41,166 nucleotides of DNA from Oscillospiraceae bacterium (GCA_031261635.1 JAISJH010000114.1:1-41166); one strand, 5' to 3'; shown: positions 15,266-23,962, counted from the first letter of the stretch. The notes: generated by a model from the letters alone, not told the origin. Numbers and translations: made by a program.

Positions 15266-16240
15266 ATGGCACTTAAAGAATTAAAGGGCAAAACCGCTTT
15301 TGTCACCGGGGCTGCCAGCGGAATTGGGCAGGGTATCGCTCGCGCCTGCGGTAACGCCGGTATGAACGTTATTCTCGTTGACCTGCGGGCTAAGGCTCTT
15401 GATGAAGCCGCCGTGTGGTTTGCGGAAAAAGGCTATCCGCACCACACTATCGAGCTTGACGTAACCGACCGCGCGGCGTATGCTAAGGCCGCCGACAACG
15501 CCGAGGCCAAATTCGGCAAGGTTCATCTGCTTGTCAACAACGCCGGGGTTGAGGTGCCGATGGTGCCGCTCTGGAAGTCCACGTATGACGATATTGATTT
15601 TATCACAGGGGTTAATATCCACGGCGTTCTGAACGGTATCGTCACGTTCGTGCCGCGTATGCTGAATTACGGCGAGGCCGCTCACGTCGTCAATACCTCG
15701 AGCCAGTCCGGCTTGTCGGTCGTTCCGGGGGCTACGCTGTATAATCTGACTAAGGCAGCTGTCGCCGCTATGACTGAAACGCTTAAGGGCGACCTTAAGG
15801 GGACTAACGTTGACGCATCCGTGTTCGCTCCGGGGCCTGTTGAGGGGAATTTAAGCAAGACCTCGTATGAAGTGCGCCCCGCGAGCCTCGGCAATAAGGC
15901 TGAAGTTCCGGCCTTCGCCCCCCCTCCCCCGCCGGCCGAAGTTTCTCCTACGGCGGGCTTTACTCCGCAGCCTACGCTTGATTTTTCAAAGGCTACGATA
16001 ACGGCTCTCGAAGCCGGGGAGCGCGTTCTCAACGGCGTTCAGCGCGGCGACCTCTATATCTTTACTCACCCCGAGTTCGCGCCCGGTATCAAGAATAAGT
16101 ACGAGGCTATGCTTCGCGCGTATCCTGCCGAGACCAAAATTGACCCCGTTCGCACGCAGATTTTCGAGGGTTTCTTCTCGTTCTTAACGCAGAACCCCGT
16201 ATATGCGGAACAAAAACCTGTTCCCGGGTTTTATAAGTAA
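15266..16240 (+). CDS. Short-chain dehydrogenase/reductase with a proline-rich insert
   Basis: A Rossmann-fold NAD(P)-dependent oxidoreductase of 324 residues. Visible motifs are the cofactor loop TGAASGIG (14-21), NNAG (91-94), the catalytic Ser in NTSSQSG (about 145) and Tyr159/Lys163 in YNLTK. The substrate is unknown. It is about 70 residues longer than a classical SDR. The C-terminal part includes a low-complexity stretch APPPPPAEVSP near residues 218-228, where the substrate-binding loop normally lies. ATG 15266 follows AGGAGGG. Its stop codon overlaps the start codon of the MATE gene, so the two products are probably made together. Confidence 0.88.
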   Translation: MALKELKGKTAFVTGAASGIGQGIARACGNAGMNVILVDLRAKALDEAAVWFAEKGYPHHTIELDVTDRAAYAKAADNAEAKFGKVHLLVNNAGVEVPMVPLWKSTYDDIDFITGVNIHGVLNGIVTFVPRMLNYGEAAHVVNTSSQSGLSVVPGATLYNLTKAAVAAMTETLKGDLKGTNVDASVFAPGPVEGNLSKTSYEVRPASLGNKAEVPAFAPPPPPAEVSPTAGFTPQPTLDFSKATITALEAGERVLNGVQRGDLYIFTHPEFAPGIKNKYEAMLRAYPAETKIDPVRTQIFEGFFSFLTQNPVYAEQKPVPGFYK

Positions 16241-17751
16241 TGCAACCTAAACAAACGGTTAACAGGGGTGGTTTACAGACCACCCTTGACGTTTTGCCTT
16301 TTGGAACCGAGGAGGAAATGCGGCAAAACCTCAAAATGAGCCGCAGAGAACGCAAGGTTCTGCCCCTGAACGTAACGCGCAAGGGGCTGTATAGTGATGT
16401 AATCAGAATTGCGGGACCCGCGCTTGCCGAGATGCTCTTGTCAAGCCTTGTGCGAATGGTTGACCAAATGATGGTCGGGACAATCGGGCTTGACGCTATA
16501 GCGGCGGTCGGCTTAGTTTTGCAACCGAGTTTTCTGATGATGTCGGTAATAATGGCGCTGAATACAGGCACCACCGCGATAATCGCGAGGGCGCGGGGAG
16601 CCGGGGAAAGCGACAAAGCCGACGGGATACTAAGGCAGTCGCTTGTACTCTGCGGACTAATCTCGCTTGTGGTAATGGTTCTCGGAACTGTTTTCGCGAG
16701 GGCTATGGTGACGTTTATGGCGGCGGGTGAAATTTCGCAGTCTATAATTGACCAGGGCGTAATATACCTGCAAATCCAGACCGTTTCGTTCATTATCCCC
16801 TCGCTGTCGATGACTATTACGGCGGCTTTGCGCGGGACGGGTAACTCTAAGCCCGCTATGATTTATAACATAGCGGCAAACCTTATCAACATCGTGTTCA
16901 ACTATCTGCTGATTAACGGTATTTGGATTTTCCCGAAGTGGGGCGTCGCGGGTGCCTCCGTGGCAACCGTAATCGGTCAGGCGGCAGGTTTGATTATGGC
17001 GTTTAATTACATTTCAAAAGGCAAATATTTCCTACGGCTCAGAATAAACGCGAAAAACATTTTTGTCTTTGAAAAGTCTGTAATCAGCGGTATCTGCAAC
17101 GTCGGTATACCCGCAATGGTCGAGCAGCTTGTAATGCGCGTCGGCGTGGTAATCTTTACGCGGACTATCGCGGGGCTTGGCGACGTGAGTTACGCAACGT
17201 TCAATATAACGCTCTCAATTCAGTCGCTGTCGCTTATGAACGGTCAGGCCTTCGGCACCTCGGCGACTTCGCTCGTCGGGCAGAGTATCGGTAAGCGGCG
17301 GCTCGATATGGCAGACCAGTATTCGGCGGCTTGCAGGCGGGTCGCGCAGCTTATCTCCGTTTTCCTCGCCGCGCTGTTTGCTATCTTCGCTACGCAGTGG
17401 CTGTCGCTGTTTCTTGCGAAGCCGCTTACGCCCGAAGCCGCCGCCGCTAACGCCGAGGTTCTCAAAATAGGCGTTACGCTGATGTATATGGTCGCAATAA
17501 TACAGCCCATACAGTGTTCGCAGTTCGTAGTGGGCGGCGTGCTTCGCGGCGCGGGCGATACGCGTATAACCGCGCTGATTATCCTGTTTACAACGGTTGG
17601 TTTACGCACCACCTTCGCGTGGCTAATGGTAAACGTACTGGGCTGGGGTTTAATAGGAGCCTGGGGTGCTATGATTATTGACCAGACTATCCGGACGCTC
17701 CTGTTTTTCGCGAGGTATAATCAGGGGAAATGGAAAACGATTAGGCTTTAA
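16240..17751 (+). CDS. MATE family efflux transporter
   Basis: This is a 12-helix inner membrane antiporter of the MATE family (503 residues). Such proteins export cationic drugs or metabolites using sodium or proton gradients. The first helix carries IAGPALAEMLLSSLVRMVDQMMVG and the second half repeats the pattern with GIPAMVEQLVMRVGVV, the usual pseudo-twofold layout. The start at ATG 16240 shares bases with the SDR stop. It gives a hydrophilic N-terminal extension of about 50 residues, longer than usual, and a GAGGAGG lies internally before ATG 16318 and 16336, so a shorter form is possible. Cotranscription with the SDR suggests export of, or protection from, a related compound, but this is inference. 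Confidence 0.92.
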   Translation: MQPKQTVNRGGLQTTLDVLPFGTEEEMRQNLKMSRRERKVLPLNVTRKGLYSDVIRIAGPALAEMLLSSLVRMVDQMMVGTIGLDAIAAVGLVLQPSFLMMSVIMALNTGTTAIIARARGAGESDKADGILRQSLVLCGLISLVVMVLGTVFARAMVTFMAAGEISQSIIDQGVIYLQIQTVSFIIPSLSMTITAALRGTGNSKPAMIYNIAANLINIVFNYLLINGIWIFPKWGVAGASVATVIGQAAGLIMAFNYISKGKYFLRLRINAKNIFVFEKSVISGICNVGIPAMVEQLVMRVGVVIFTRTIAGLGDVSYATFNITLSIQSLSLMNGQAFGTSATSLVGQSIGKRRLDMADQYSAACRRVAQLISVFLAALFAIFATQWLSLFLAKPLTPEAAAANAEVLKIGVTLMYMVAIIQPIQCSQFVVGGVLRGAGDTRITALIILFTTVGLRTTFAWLMVNVLGWGLIGAWGAMIIDQTIRTLLFFARYNQGKWKTIRL

Positions 17752-17752
17752 G

Positions 17753-17788
17753 CAGTTAGCAGATATCAAATATCAAATATCAGAGACG
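17753..17788 (-). repeat. AT-rich repeat word
   Basis: AGCAGATATCAAATATCAAATATCAGAGACG is the reverse-complement form of the repeat found in tandem at 1068-1192. It lies between the MATE stop codon and its terminator. Confidence 0.6.
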
Positions 17789-17830
17789 AAAGGTTTGGAC
17801 GGAGGTTGCGGATTGCGTATGAAGGACGTA

Positions 17831-17858
17831 GGGGCGGGTTTCAAACCCGCCCTTTTTT
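17831..17858 (+). terminator. Terminator after the MATE gene
   Basis: GGGCGGGT/ACCCGCCC around a TTCAA loop is followed by TTTTTT. This is the GGGCGGGTTTCAAACCCGCCC repeat acting as terminator, placed just before the convergent dinB stop. Confidence 0.85.
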
Positions 17859-17862
17859 CTTT

Positions 17863-19104
17863 CTATTTATTTACATTATCGCGGATACCCAAGTCGTTGC
17901 CGAGTATGTTGCCTGTAATAACCGCTTTGCTCCCGTAGCGTTCGCGGATTTTGTCAAGCGTCAGCTCTAACTTTTCGTTGCGTTCGTTATTCCGCGCGGA
18001 CGGCTCGTCGAATAGCGAGAGTTGTTCGCTTTCCGCCTGGTCTGCGGGTACGAGATTTTCGCCCGATATCGTTAGCGTTCTAATCGGTTTGCCGGCCTTC
18101 CAATGTTTTGCTATTAGTTCAAGCGCGGCGGCTCCGATTTCAGACGCTAAATGCGACGGCGCGGCTATCGTCATCTGCCGCGTGATTGATTGTAAGTTCG
18201 TGTCTTTAATCGCGACTTGCACAACGCGGCACTTGAAATCGTGTTTTCGCAGGCGCGTCGCTACGCTGTCCGATAGGTAGGCGACGGCGGTTTTCACATC
18301 GCTCTCACTCAGCAAATCGCGCTTGAACGTGTAGCCGTTGCCGACGGATTTAATCGCTTCACCCTCGCCGGCGGCTAAAACGGGCGACGCGTCAAGACCG
18401 TTCGCGTTAATGAAAAGCTGTTCACCGAATTTACCAAAACGCCGAACCAGCAAATCGCGGTCAAAATTCGCAAGGTCGCCGATTGTTCTCACGCCCATTT
18501 TACCGAGAGCGTCCGCCGTCTTGCGCCCGACAAAAAACAGGTCGCTCGCGGGAAGCGGAAACACAATTTCTTTCCAGTTCTCGCGATTGATATTCGTAAC
18601 CGCGTCAGGCTTTTTATAGTCGCTGCCGAGTTTTGCGAAAATTTTATTCCACGATACGCCGATACTGATTGTAATATCAATCTCACGTTTGACGCGCTCG
18701 CGAATTTCATTCGCGCATTTGAGCGCATCTCCGCCAAACGAGCGCAGGCAACCCGTTACGTCGATAAAACTTTCGTCTACGCCAAAACGTTCAACCAGCG
18801 GGCTGTACTGTTCATAAATTGCGTTGACGCGCTCGCAAAACTCCGAATAAGTCTGACGTCGCGGCGGCACAAGGACGAGTTCCGGGCATTTCTTTTTCGC
18901 CGACCAAACCGTTTCAGCGGTCGAAATTTTATATTTCTTAGCTCGCTCATTCTTGGCGAGAATAATACCGTGGCGGCTTTCCGGGTCGCCCGCAACCGCC
19001 ATTGGCACGCTCCGAAGCTCCGGGCGAAAAGTTTCCTCAACGCTCGCGAAAAACGAATTGCAATCGCAATGAAATATTTGGCGGTCGGGCTTCGGCTCGG
19101 TCAT
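17863..19104 (-). CDS. dinB: DNA polymerase IV (Y-family)
   Basis: DinB is an error-prone polymerase that bypasses damaged template bases. From ATG 19104, which follows GAGGAG, the protein is 413 residues. The track start 33 codons upstream lacks a site and overlaps the preceding gene. The palm residues are Asp14 in FHCDCNSFFASVE and Asp110-Glu111 in GVDESFIDVTG. Thumb helix-hairpin-helix and little-finger domains follow. The first motif has Cys-Asn where many homologues have Met-Asp-Cys-Phe spacing, a variant common in Gram-positive Y-family enzymes. The C-terminus ends in a hydrophilic tail without a clear beta-clamp motif that I can assign. It is the last gene of a four-gene minus-strand set. 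Confidence 0.93.
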   Translation of the reverse strand: MTEPKPDRQIFHCDCNSFFASVEETFRPELRSVPMAVAGDPESRHGIILAKNERAKKYKISTAETVWSAKKKCPELVLVPPRRQTYSEFCERVNAIYEQYSPLVERFGVDESFIDVTGCLRSFGGDALKCANEIRERVKREIDITISIGVSWNKIFAKLGSDYKKPDAVTNINRENWKEIVFPLPASDLFFVGRKTADALGKMGVRTIGDLANFDRDLLVRRFGKFGEQLFINANGLDASPVLAAGEGEAIKSVGNGYTFKRDLLSESDVKTAVAYLSDSVATRLRKHDFKCRVVQVAIKDTNLQSITRQMTIAAPSHLASEIGAAALELIAKHWKAGKPIRTLTISGENLVPADQAESEQLSLFDEPSARNNERNEKLELTLDKIRERYGSKAVITGNILGNDLGIRDNVNK

Positions 19105-19139
19105 CGGGTAAAATCTCCTCGTTTGGTAGCCTTCGAATA

Positions 19140-19781
19140 TTATTCCCCAAGCTTTTGAGCGTAGTCGCGCATTCCTGGTATCGCGCCGCCCGCTATTGCC
19201 CACAGATACAGGCTCGCGACCGTGCCGTAGGGCGAGTACCGGCGGGCGTATTTGTCAAACAATTTTCTGTCAATTTTTCTGTGGTGATATAACATTCGCA
19301 GACCGCGCTGTATCCCCAAATCGCCGTAGCTGAGCACATTCGGGCGCTTAAAACAAAATATCAGCAGCATTTCAGCAGTCCAAACTCCGATACCTTTCAG
19401 CGCGGATAATTCTTTTATCACCTCCGCGTCCGGCAGAGCGCGAAGCGCGTCAATGGCGAACTCGCCGCACTGAACTTTTTTAGCGAAATCTTTAATGCAA
19501 TCGGCTTTCTTGAACGTAATTCCGCAGGCTTGAATTTTATCACGCGATGCACTATTAACGGTTTCCGCGTCAATTATTCCGAGCAAATTAAAAAGTTTTG
19601 CCCAGACCGTTTTCAGCGCGGCGGAGGAAATTTGCTGGCCTACAATGTGATGTACAACCGACGAAAACAGGTCAGTTTCAACCTCACGTGAAATGTGACC
19701 AATTGCGTCAATCGCTTCGCCGAGCCGCTTGTCTTTGCGCTTCAAATATTCAATTTCCGTGTTACTGTATTCAAAATACAT
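19140..19781 (-). CDS. AlkA-like DNA-3-methyladenine glycosylase (HhH-GPD)
   Basis: This enzyme removes alkylated purines from DNA to start base excision repair. The 213 residues form the all-helical HhH-GPD core without the N-terminal domain of E. coli AlkA. The helix-hairpin-helix is LSALKGIGVWTAEML (125-139) and the catalytic aspartate is Asp154 in YGDLGIQRG. No iron-sulfur cluster cysteines follow, which separates it from MutY and endonuclease III. ATG 19781 follows GGGAGA. The dinB start lies 35 bp downstream, so base repair and lesion bypass appear to be expressed together. Confidence 0.9.
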   Translation of the reverse strand: MYFEYSNTEIEYLKRKDKRLGEAIDAIGHISREVETDLFSSVVHHIVGQQISSAALKTVWAKLFNLLGIIDAETVNSASRDKIQACGITFKKADCIKDFAKKVQCGEFAIDALRALPDAEVIKELSALKGIGVWTAEMLLIFCFKRPNVLSYGDLGIQRGLRMLYHHRKIDRKLFDKYARRYSPYGTVASLYLWAIAGGAIPGMRDYAQKLGE

Positions 19782-19817
19782 ATGACTTTATCTCCCGTTG
19801 TTACGAGGGTTTGACTT

Positions 19818-20357
19818 TTACAAATTCTTCCCCAATTCTCGCGCCTGTTCAAGCTCCGCGCGTCCGTCAAGCATTTCAGGCGAATGAAGCGATTGCGCCG
19901 TGATAATTCCGGCGTCCTCCCAATTTTGGTGCCGGCAAATGCGCTTATATGTGACGACAGAACCCTCGCAAGCGTCCGGAGCGGCGTTGCCGCAGGTCAA
20001 TAACAGCGCGGCGCGTTTAACCGTTAGCGGATTTATACGCAGCGACGAATAAAAGCGGTCAATCGCTGTTTTTAACTGCGCCGTTATGTTCCAGTAGTAG
20101 ACCGGCGACGCGAAAAGCAGCGCGTCCGCGCTTCGCAACGCGTCGAGTATCTGCGGCATATCGTCCTTGTGTACGCACACGCCGCTCTGATGACACGAGC
20201 CGCACCCGAGGCAGGGCGCGATTTTCATATCCGCGACGCGATACTCCGCGACGCGTTTCCCCGCGTCACTCGCGCCCTTGATAAACTCCCGCACGAGCCG
20301 CTCCGTGCTGCCGTTTTTGCGCGGGCTGCCGCTTAGAATTACGATGTTAGCTGACAT
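19818..20357 (-). CDS. Flavodoxin-fold NAD(P)H oxidoreductase / iron-sulfur flavoprotein
   Basis: The 179-residue protein has a flavodoxin-like fold that binds FMN, with the phosphate loop SGSPRKNGST (9-18) and SPVYYWNITAQLK near residue 84. Cys49, Cys52, Cys55 and Cys61 in CLGCGSCHQSGVC match the compact cluster motif of iron-sulfur flavoproteins of anaerobes. The likely role is low-potential reduction of quinones, oxygen species or xenobiotics; the substrate is not visible. ATG 20357 follows AAGAGGAAG. It lies between nat and the glycosylase gene with gaps of 49 and 36 bp. Confidence 0.87.
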   Translation of the reverse strand: MSANIVILSGSPRKNGSTERLVREFIKGASDAGKRVAEYRVADMKIAPCLGCGSCHQSGVCVHKDDMPQILDALRSADALLFASPVYYWNITAQLKTAIDRFYSSLRINPLTVKRAALLLTCGNAAPDACEGSVVTYKRICRHQNWEDAGIITAQSLHSPEMLDGRAELEQARELGKNL

Positions 20358-20406
20358 TTTGTGCTTCCTCTTATATTGAAATTATTGTTATTTTTGCGCT
20401 CTGTTC

Positions 20407-21135
20407 TTAAATCGCGCTTTGTTCAAGCCCAAAGTGTTCCGATAAATACGCGGAAAATTCTGCGTCGCCGAATATTTCGCGTTCGGTGATTGCGCCGTTT
20501 TCCGATATTTTCAAATGCCGCCCGGTTAGAGTTATTCTGCCGGTCGGCGTTGGCATTGTTATGAACGGCAGCGTTTTGAAAAACGACGCGGGGTGCGTCG
20601 CCGTGTAGTGGTTCGCGATTTCAAAATCCAGCGGCTCGCAGGTCTCGAGCGTAAATTCGTACATCGGGACAAACCCGCCGCCGGTTTTGCGCTCCAAAAC
20701 CCATTTAGAATTTTCATTTTTTATAAATCTGTAAGTATCTAAAAATCTGTCCTGCTCCGTGCCGGGTTCGAGCAACAGCGGCGCGGCGATGCCCTCGTTG
20801 CCGTAGCCTACGTCCGCGAGGTATTCGCGCCCGTCAATTTCCACGCAAAGCACCTGGTGGAGTTTTGACGCTAATAAATTCCGCACTTTGAAACCGAGTT
20901 TTTCAAGTACCGCGGAAAACAAGCCGTTCATCTCAAAGCAGTAACCGCCGCGTTTTCGTGTGACGAGTTTGTCGAAAATCGCGTCCGTCGAGAGCGAAAT
21001 TGTCCCGCCGTTGTATACATCGAGGTTTTCAAAAGGTATGCTGAACACGTGCGCCGTGTGCAGCGCGTAAAGCGTATCATATGTAGGAGTTAAGGCTCCG
21101 GCGTAGCCTATTCGCTCGAGATATTTGTGTAGCAT
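20407..21135 (-). CDS. nat: Arylamine N-acetyltransferase
   Basis: NAT transfers acetyl from acetyl-CoA to aromatic amines and hydrazines. The catalytic triad is visible as Cys66 in RGGYCFEMN, His93 in KLHQVL and Asp108 in LADVGYG. FENLDVY (35-41) is also typical. The segment between the cysteine and histidine is about a dozen residues shorter than in classical NATs such as the Salmonella enzyme, so a surface loop is missing. At 242 residues it is slightly short overall. ATG 21135 follows GGAGGG. It is the first gene of the nat-flavoprotein-glycosylase-dinB set. Confidence 0.9.
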   Translation of the reverse strand: MLHKYLERIGYAGALTPTYDTLYALHTAHVFSIPFENLDVYNGGTISLSTDAIFDKLVTRKRGGYCFEMNGLFSAVLEKLGFKVRNLLASKLHQVLCVEIDGREYLADVGYGNEGIAAPLLLEPGTEQDRFLDTYRFIKNENSKWVLERKTGGGFVPMYEFTLETCEPLDFEIANHYTATHPASFFKTLPFITMPTPTGRITLTGRHLKISENGAITEREIFGDAEFSAYLSEHFGLEQSAI

Positions 21136-21157
21136 AGATTTTTTCCCTCCGATATAT

Positions 21158-21187
21158 ATAATAACATAGCCATTACAGTGTTGTCAA
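21158..21187 (-). promoter_or_regulatory. Promoter of the nat-dinB gene set
   Basis: Minus-strand TTGACA (21182-21187) and TATTAT (21158-21163) are 18 bp apart, about 22 bp before the nat start codon. No SOS-type operator was recognised despite the repair genes in the set. Confidence 0.65.
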
Positions 21188-21372
21188 GAATTTTATTTTT
21201 TTAACCGCTGCCCCGGTGTCTACTCCCGGGTTAATTCGGGCTTGACATTAACGTTGAAGTCATATTTCACCTTGCGAATTGTCTTTTACTATAGACAGCC
21301 CTACTATCCCTATATGGTAAAAGTTGGCAACACAAACCAAACATTTGACCGCCTCAATGCTTATTTCCTCAC
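21188..21372. other. Intergenic region between divergent nat and chemoreceptor genes
   Basis: Apart from the two promoters I find no convincing element here. A second TTGACA near 21242 lacks a well-spaced -10 box. The 61-aa minus-strand ORF across this region overlaps the receptor promoter and has no ribosome binding site. Confidence 0.5.
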
Positions 21373-21401
21373 TTGACAAAGCGTTTAGGAAATGGTATAA
21401 T
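21373..21401 (+). promoter_or_regulatory. Chemoreceptor operon promoter
   Basis: TTGACA (21373-21378) and TATAAT (21396-21401) are separated by 17 bp. The TTG that the track uses as a start codon is in fact the -35 box. It is a housekeeping promoter, not the TAAA-N15-GCCGATAA type often driving chemotaxis genes. Confidence 0.8.
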
Positions 21402-21465
21402 GTATCAATATCACATAGCGCGAACCTCGGGTACACAAAAAACATTGCTAAAGGAAGCTGTTTTT

Positions 21466-23460
21466 ATGAAAAACATTAAAGTCCGCGTCAAAATCGTAGC
21501 ACCTGTCATTATCGCCATTATCCTTTGTGCTGTGGCGATTCTGGTCACCGTCAGTCTTGAATTTTCCAACTACGTCAACGAGGAATCAGCCCTGAACCTC
21601 GAGACCGATATGCGCGTACTGGAAAAAGACTTTCAGACGAGGTTCAATACCTCGCAGTCCGCGGCTCTGCTCGTTGCCGCCGATAACGAGATTGCCGACT
21701 ACTTAATCCGCGACGACCACGACGGCGCTGTCGCTGTCGCTCAAAGCGCGATTACACAGGCGAGCGTTGACTTCATCACGATTATGAAGCCCGACGCCAC
21801 CATTCTCGCCCGCGGTCACAGTCCCGATAAATTCGGCGACAACCTCGGGGAACTCCCGAGCGTTATCTCCGCGCGGCAGGGCAAAGTTACCGTCGGCGTC
21901 GAAACGGGTAACAGTATGCCGCTGACTATCCGCGCCGGCGCGCCTATCTACGACTTCGACGGGAACCTCGTCGGGCTTGTCAACGCGGGCTTTGACCTGT
22001 CAAAACCCGAACTAGTTGACTCGGAAAAAGACCTCCTCGACTCTGAAATCACTATATTCATAGGCGATACGCGCCTTAACACGACGGTTATCGGAGCGGA
22101 CGGCAATCGCGCTGTCGGAACCCAGGCCGCCGCCAACATTTCTAAACAGGTTCTCGGAGGCACTCCATACGTAGGCAAAGCAAACGTTGCCGGGAACGAC
22201 GCTATCGTGCATTACTCGCCGCTCAAAGGCTCCGACGGTAATATTATCGGTATGCTCTTTGCCGGGCAGTATACGGCCTCCGCGTCTAAGGCTATCACCT
22301 CCTTTATCCTGCTCGGCGTGGTTGTGGCGGTTATAATCGGTCTTTTGGTTACAATCCTTGTTGTCAAAACCTCCAAAAGCATTACCGACCCGATTGCTAT
22401 GATGATGTCCTACCTGCGGCAGATTAGCCAGACCGGCTCGCTCGAATTTACGCAGGCCGAGTGGACGGCGACACGCAAGGAGATGGTGTATAAAGACGAG
22501 ATTTCACAGTCGCTTAAGGCCTTCGTTGAAATGCTCGAACACTTTATATACTACGGCGAGTACCTCAAAAAGGCCGCGGAGCTTGATTTGTCGGAGAATA
22601 TCCGCGAGCTTAGTATACGCGATACCTTCGGTCACGGAATCTCCGAAGTGGTCAACGGTATCTCCGTAGCTATGCGCGACGTTAAAACGTCGGCAACGCA
22701 AATGCGCGAGGGGATTACGGAACTCTCGGGAGCCTCGGGAAGCCTTGCGGAGGACGCGCAGAAACAGGCGCTCAGTATCGACGAACTGACGAACTCCGTC
22801 AATGAGATACGTATTATCGCGGAGGAAAACTCCGACCTCGCGGCTACAACGCTTCAGAACGTCAATCAGTCGGACGTGCTTATGCAGGGTTGTATGGAGG
22901 CTATGTCCAAGACTGTCAGCGCTATGCACGATATAAACGCCGGTTCGGAGAGTATCCGCGCGGTTATTAAAACTATCGACGATATAGCGTTCCAGACGAA
23001 CATACTCGCGCTGAACGCGGCCGTAGAAGCCGCCCGCGCGGGTCAGCACGGCAAGGGCTTTGCCGTAGTCGCGGAGGAAGTCCGCAGTCTTGCGAGCAAA
23101 TCGGCCGAAGCCGCGCGTCAGACCGCCGAGCTTATCGAGGACAATGCGACAAAAACCGCCGGAGGTATTAACATAGTCCAGAGCGTCAATGAAAAGCTCC
23201 AGGAAGTTGTAAAAATCTCCGGTCAGAACGCGCAGGATATCAGCAAAATCAACGAGGCGTCAATCCGGCAAAAGACCTCGGTGTCGCAGGTATCCGGGGA
23301 AATCAACGAGATGCAGCGGCTTGTACAGTCAAACTCCGCAACGGCGCAGCAGGTAGCGGCGCAGGGCGCGGTAATGCGCGGCAACGCGGACGGCTTGCAG
23401 GAAATCGTGGCGCGCTTCATAATCTCGGAGGACGACGGTCCCGCACTGCTTAACGCCTAA
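21466..23460 (+). CDS. Methyl-accepting chemotaxis-type transducer with Cache sensor
   Basis: From ATG 21466 (after AAGGAAG) the receptor is 664 residues; the longer track ORF starts inside the promoter. A first membrane helix (about 9-31) leads to an extracellular sCache/Cache_3-Cache_2-like domain (about 35-285) with ILARGHSPDKFGDNLG and VGLVNAGFDLS. A second helix (about 290-312), a HAMP-like linker and the signalling coiled coil follow. The hairpin tip is intact: DDIAFQTNILALNAAVEAARAG. No C-terminal CheR-tethering pentapeptide is present. CheA, CheW and CheR are absent here, so its kinase partner is encoded elsewhere or it feeds the nearby receivers another way. The ligand is unknown. 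Confidence 0.93.
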   Translation: MKNIKVRVKIVAPVIIAIILCAVAILVTVSLEFSNYVNEESALNLETDMRVLEKDFQTRFNTSQSAALLVAADNEIADYLIRDDHDGAVAVAQSAITQASVDFITIMKPDATILARGHSPDKFGDNLGELPSVISARQGKVTVGVETGNSMPLTIRAGAPIYDFDGNLVGLVNAGFDLSKPELVDSEKDLLDSEITIFIGDTRLNTTVIGADGNRAVGTQAAANISKQVLGGTPYVGKANVAGNDAIVHYSPLKGSDGNIIGMLFAGQYTASASKAITSFILLGVVVAVIIGLLVTILVVKTSKSITDPIAMMMSYLRQISQTGSLEFTQAEWTATRKEMVYKDEISQSLKAFVEMLEHFIYYGEYLKKAAELDLSENIRELSIRDTFGHGISEVVNGISVAMRDVKTSATQMREGITELSGASGSLAEDAQKQALSIDELTNSVNEIRIIAEENSDLAATTLQNVNQSDVLMQGCMEAMSKTVSAMHDINAGSESIRAVIKTIDDIAFQTNILALNAAVEAARAGQHGKGFAVVAEEVRSLASKSAEAARQTAELIEDNATKTAGGINIVQSVNEKLQEVVKISGQNAQDISKINEASIRQKTSVSQVSGEINEMQRLVQSNSATAQQVAAQGAVMRGNADGLQEIVARFIISEDDGPALLNA

Positions 23461-23475
23461 GAATGACGTTGCAAG

Positions 23476-23559
23476 CGTGTATGGGGCAACCTCTCCCGAT
23501 TATCCACTCGCCATTCCGGGCGAGGCAAGGTGCGTTGCCCATACAACCCCCGAGGCGCG
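23476..23559. repeat. Short inverted repeat between receptor and receiver genes
   Basis: GTATGGGGCAAC near 23478 faces GTTGCCCATAC near 23550, with GGCGAGGCAAGGTGCGTTGCCC resembling the hairpin after lon. It lies in the 142-bp gap of the presumed operon. Confidence 0.5.
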
Positions 23560-23602
23560 ATTTACTGCGCCCAACTAAAAAAATATCAGGAGGTCACATC
23601 TA

Positions 23603-23962
23603 ATGAGTAAAAAAATTTTGGCGGTAGACGATTCCGCGACGGTTCTTGCCAGTATCAAGGGTATGCTGTCCGGCGTCTATGAGGTACATACCGCCGCCGG
23701 TACCAAACAAGCGGAGAGCGTTCTCGAAACGCTCCGTCCCGACCTTATGCTTCTCGACATTGATATGCCCGGGGGCGACGGGATTTCCTTTTTGAAAAAA
23801 CTTAAGAAAAAAACGGGTTACGACTTCCCTATCGTCTTTCTTTCCTCGAACTCCGGCAGTGAGAACGTCGTCAAGACGGCGCAACTCGGCGCGACCGGGT
23901 TTATTGAGAAGCCTTTCGACAAAGATAAGCTTCTTGCGAAAATTGAGGCGTGGCTACATTGA
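23603..23962 (+). CDS. Stand-alone response regulator receiver
   Basis: This is a 119-residue single receiver domain of CheY type without an output domain. The acidic pair is in AVDDSAT (about 7-8), the phosphoacceptor aspartate is in LMLLDIDMPGGDG (near residue 52), and the conserved Ser and Lys are in VFLSSNS and IEKPFD. ATG 23603 follows AGGAGG. The downstream Hpt gene starts within its last codons, so receiver and Hpt protein should be made in linked amounts. Confidence 0.93.
   Translation: MSKKILAVDDSATVLASIKGMLSGVYEVHTAAGTKQAESVLETLRPDLMLLDIDMPGGDGISFLKKLKKKTGYDFPIVFLSSNSGSENVVKTAQLGATGFIEKPFDKDKLLAKIEAWLH

Noticed and set aside
14595-15306. Several ORFs of 60-103 aa in the gap before the SDR gene
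   Set aside because: All are readings of MITE-like and AT-rich repeats in alternative frames.
21373-21465. Extended N-terminus of the chemoreceptor in the ORF track
   Set aside because: Its TTG start is the -35 box of a strong promoter; the ATG at 21466 has a good ribosome site and begins just before the membrane helix.
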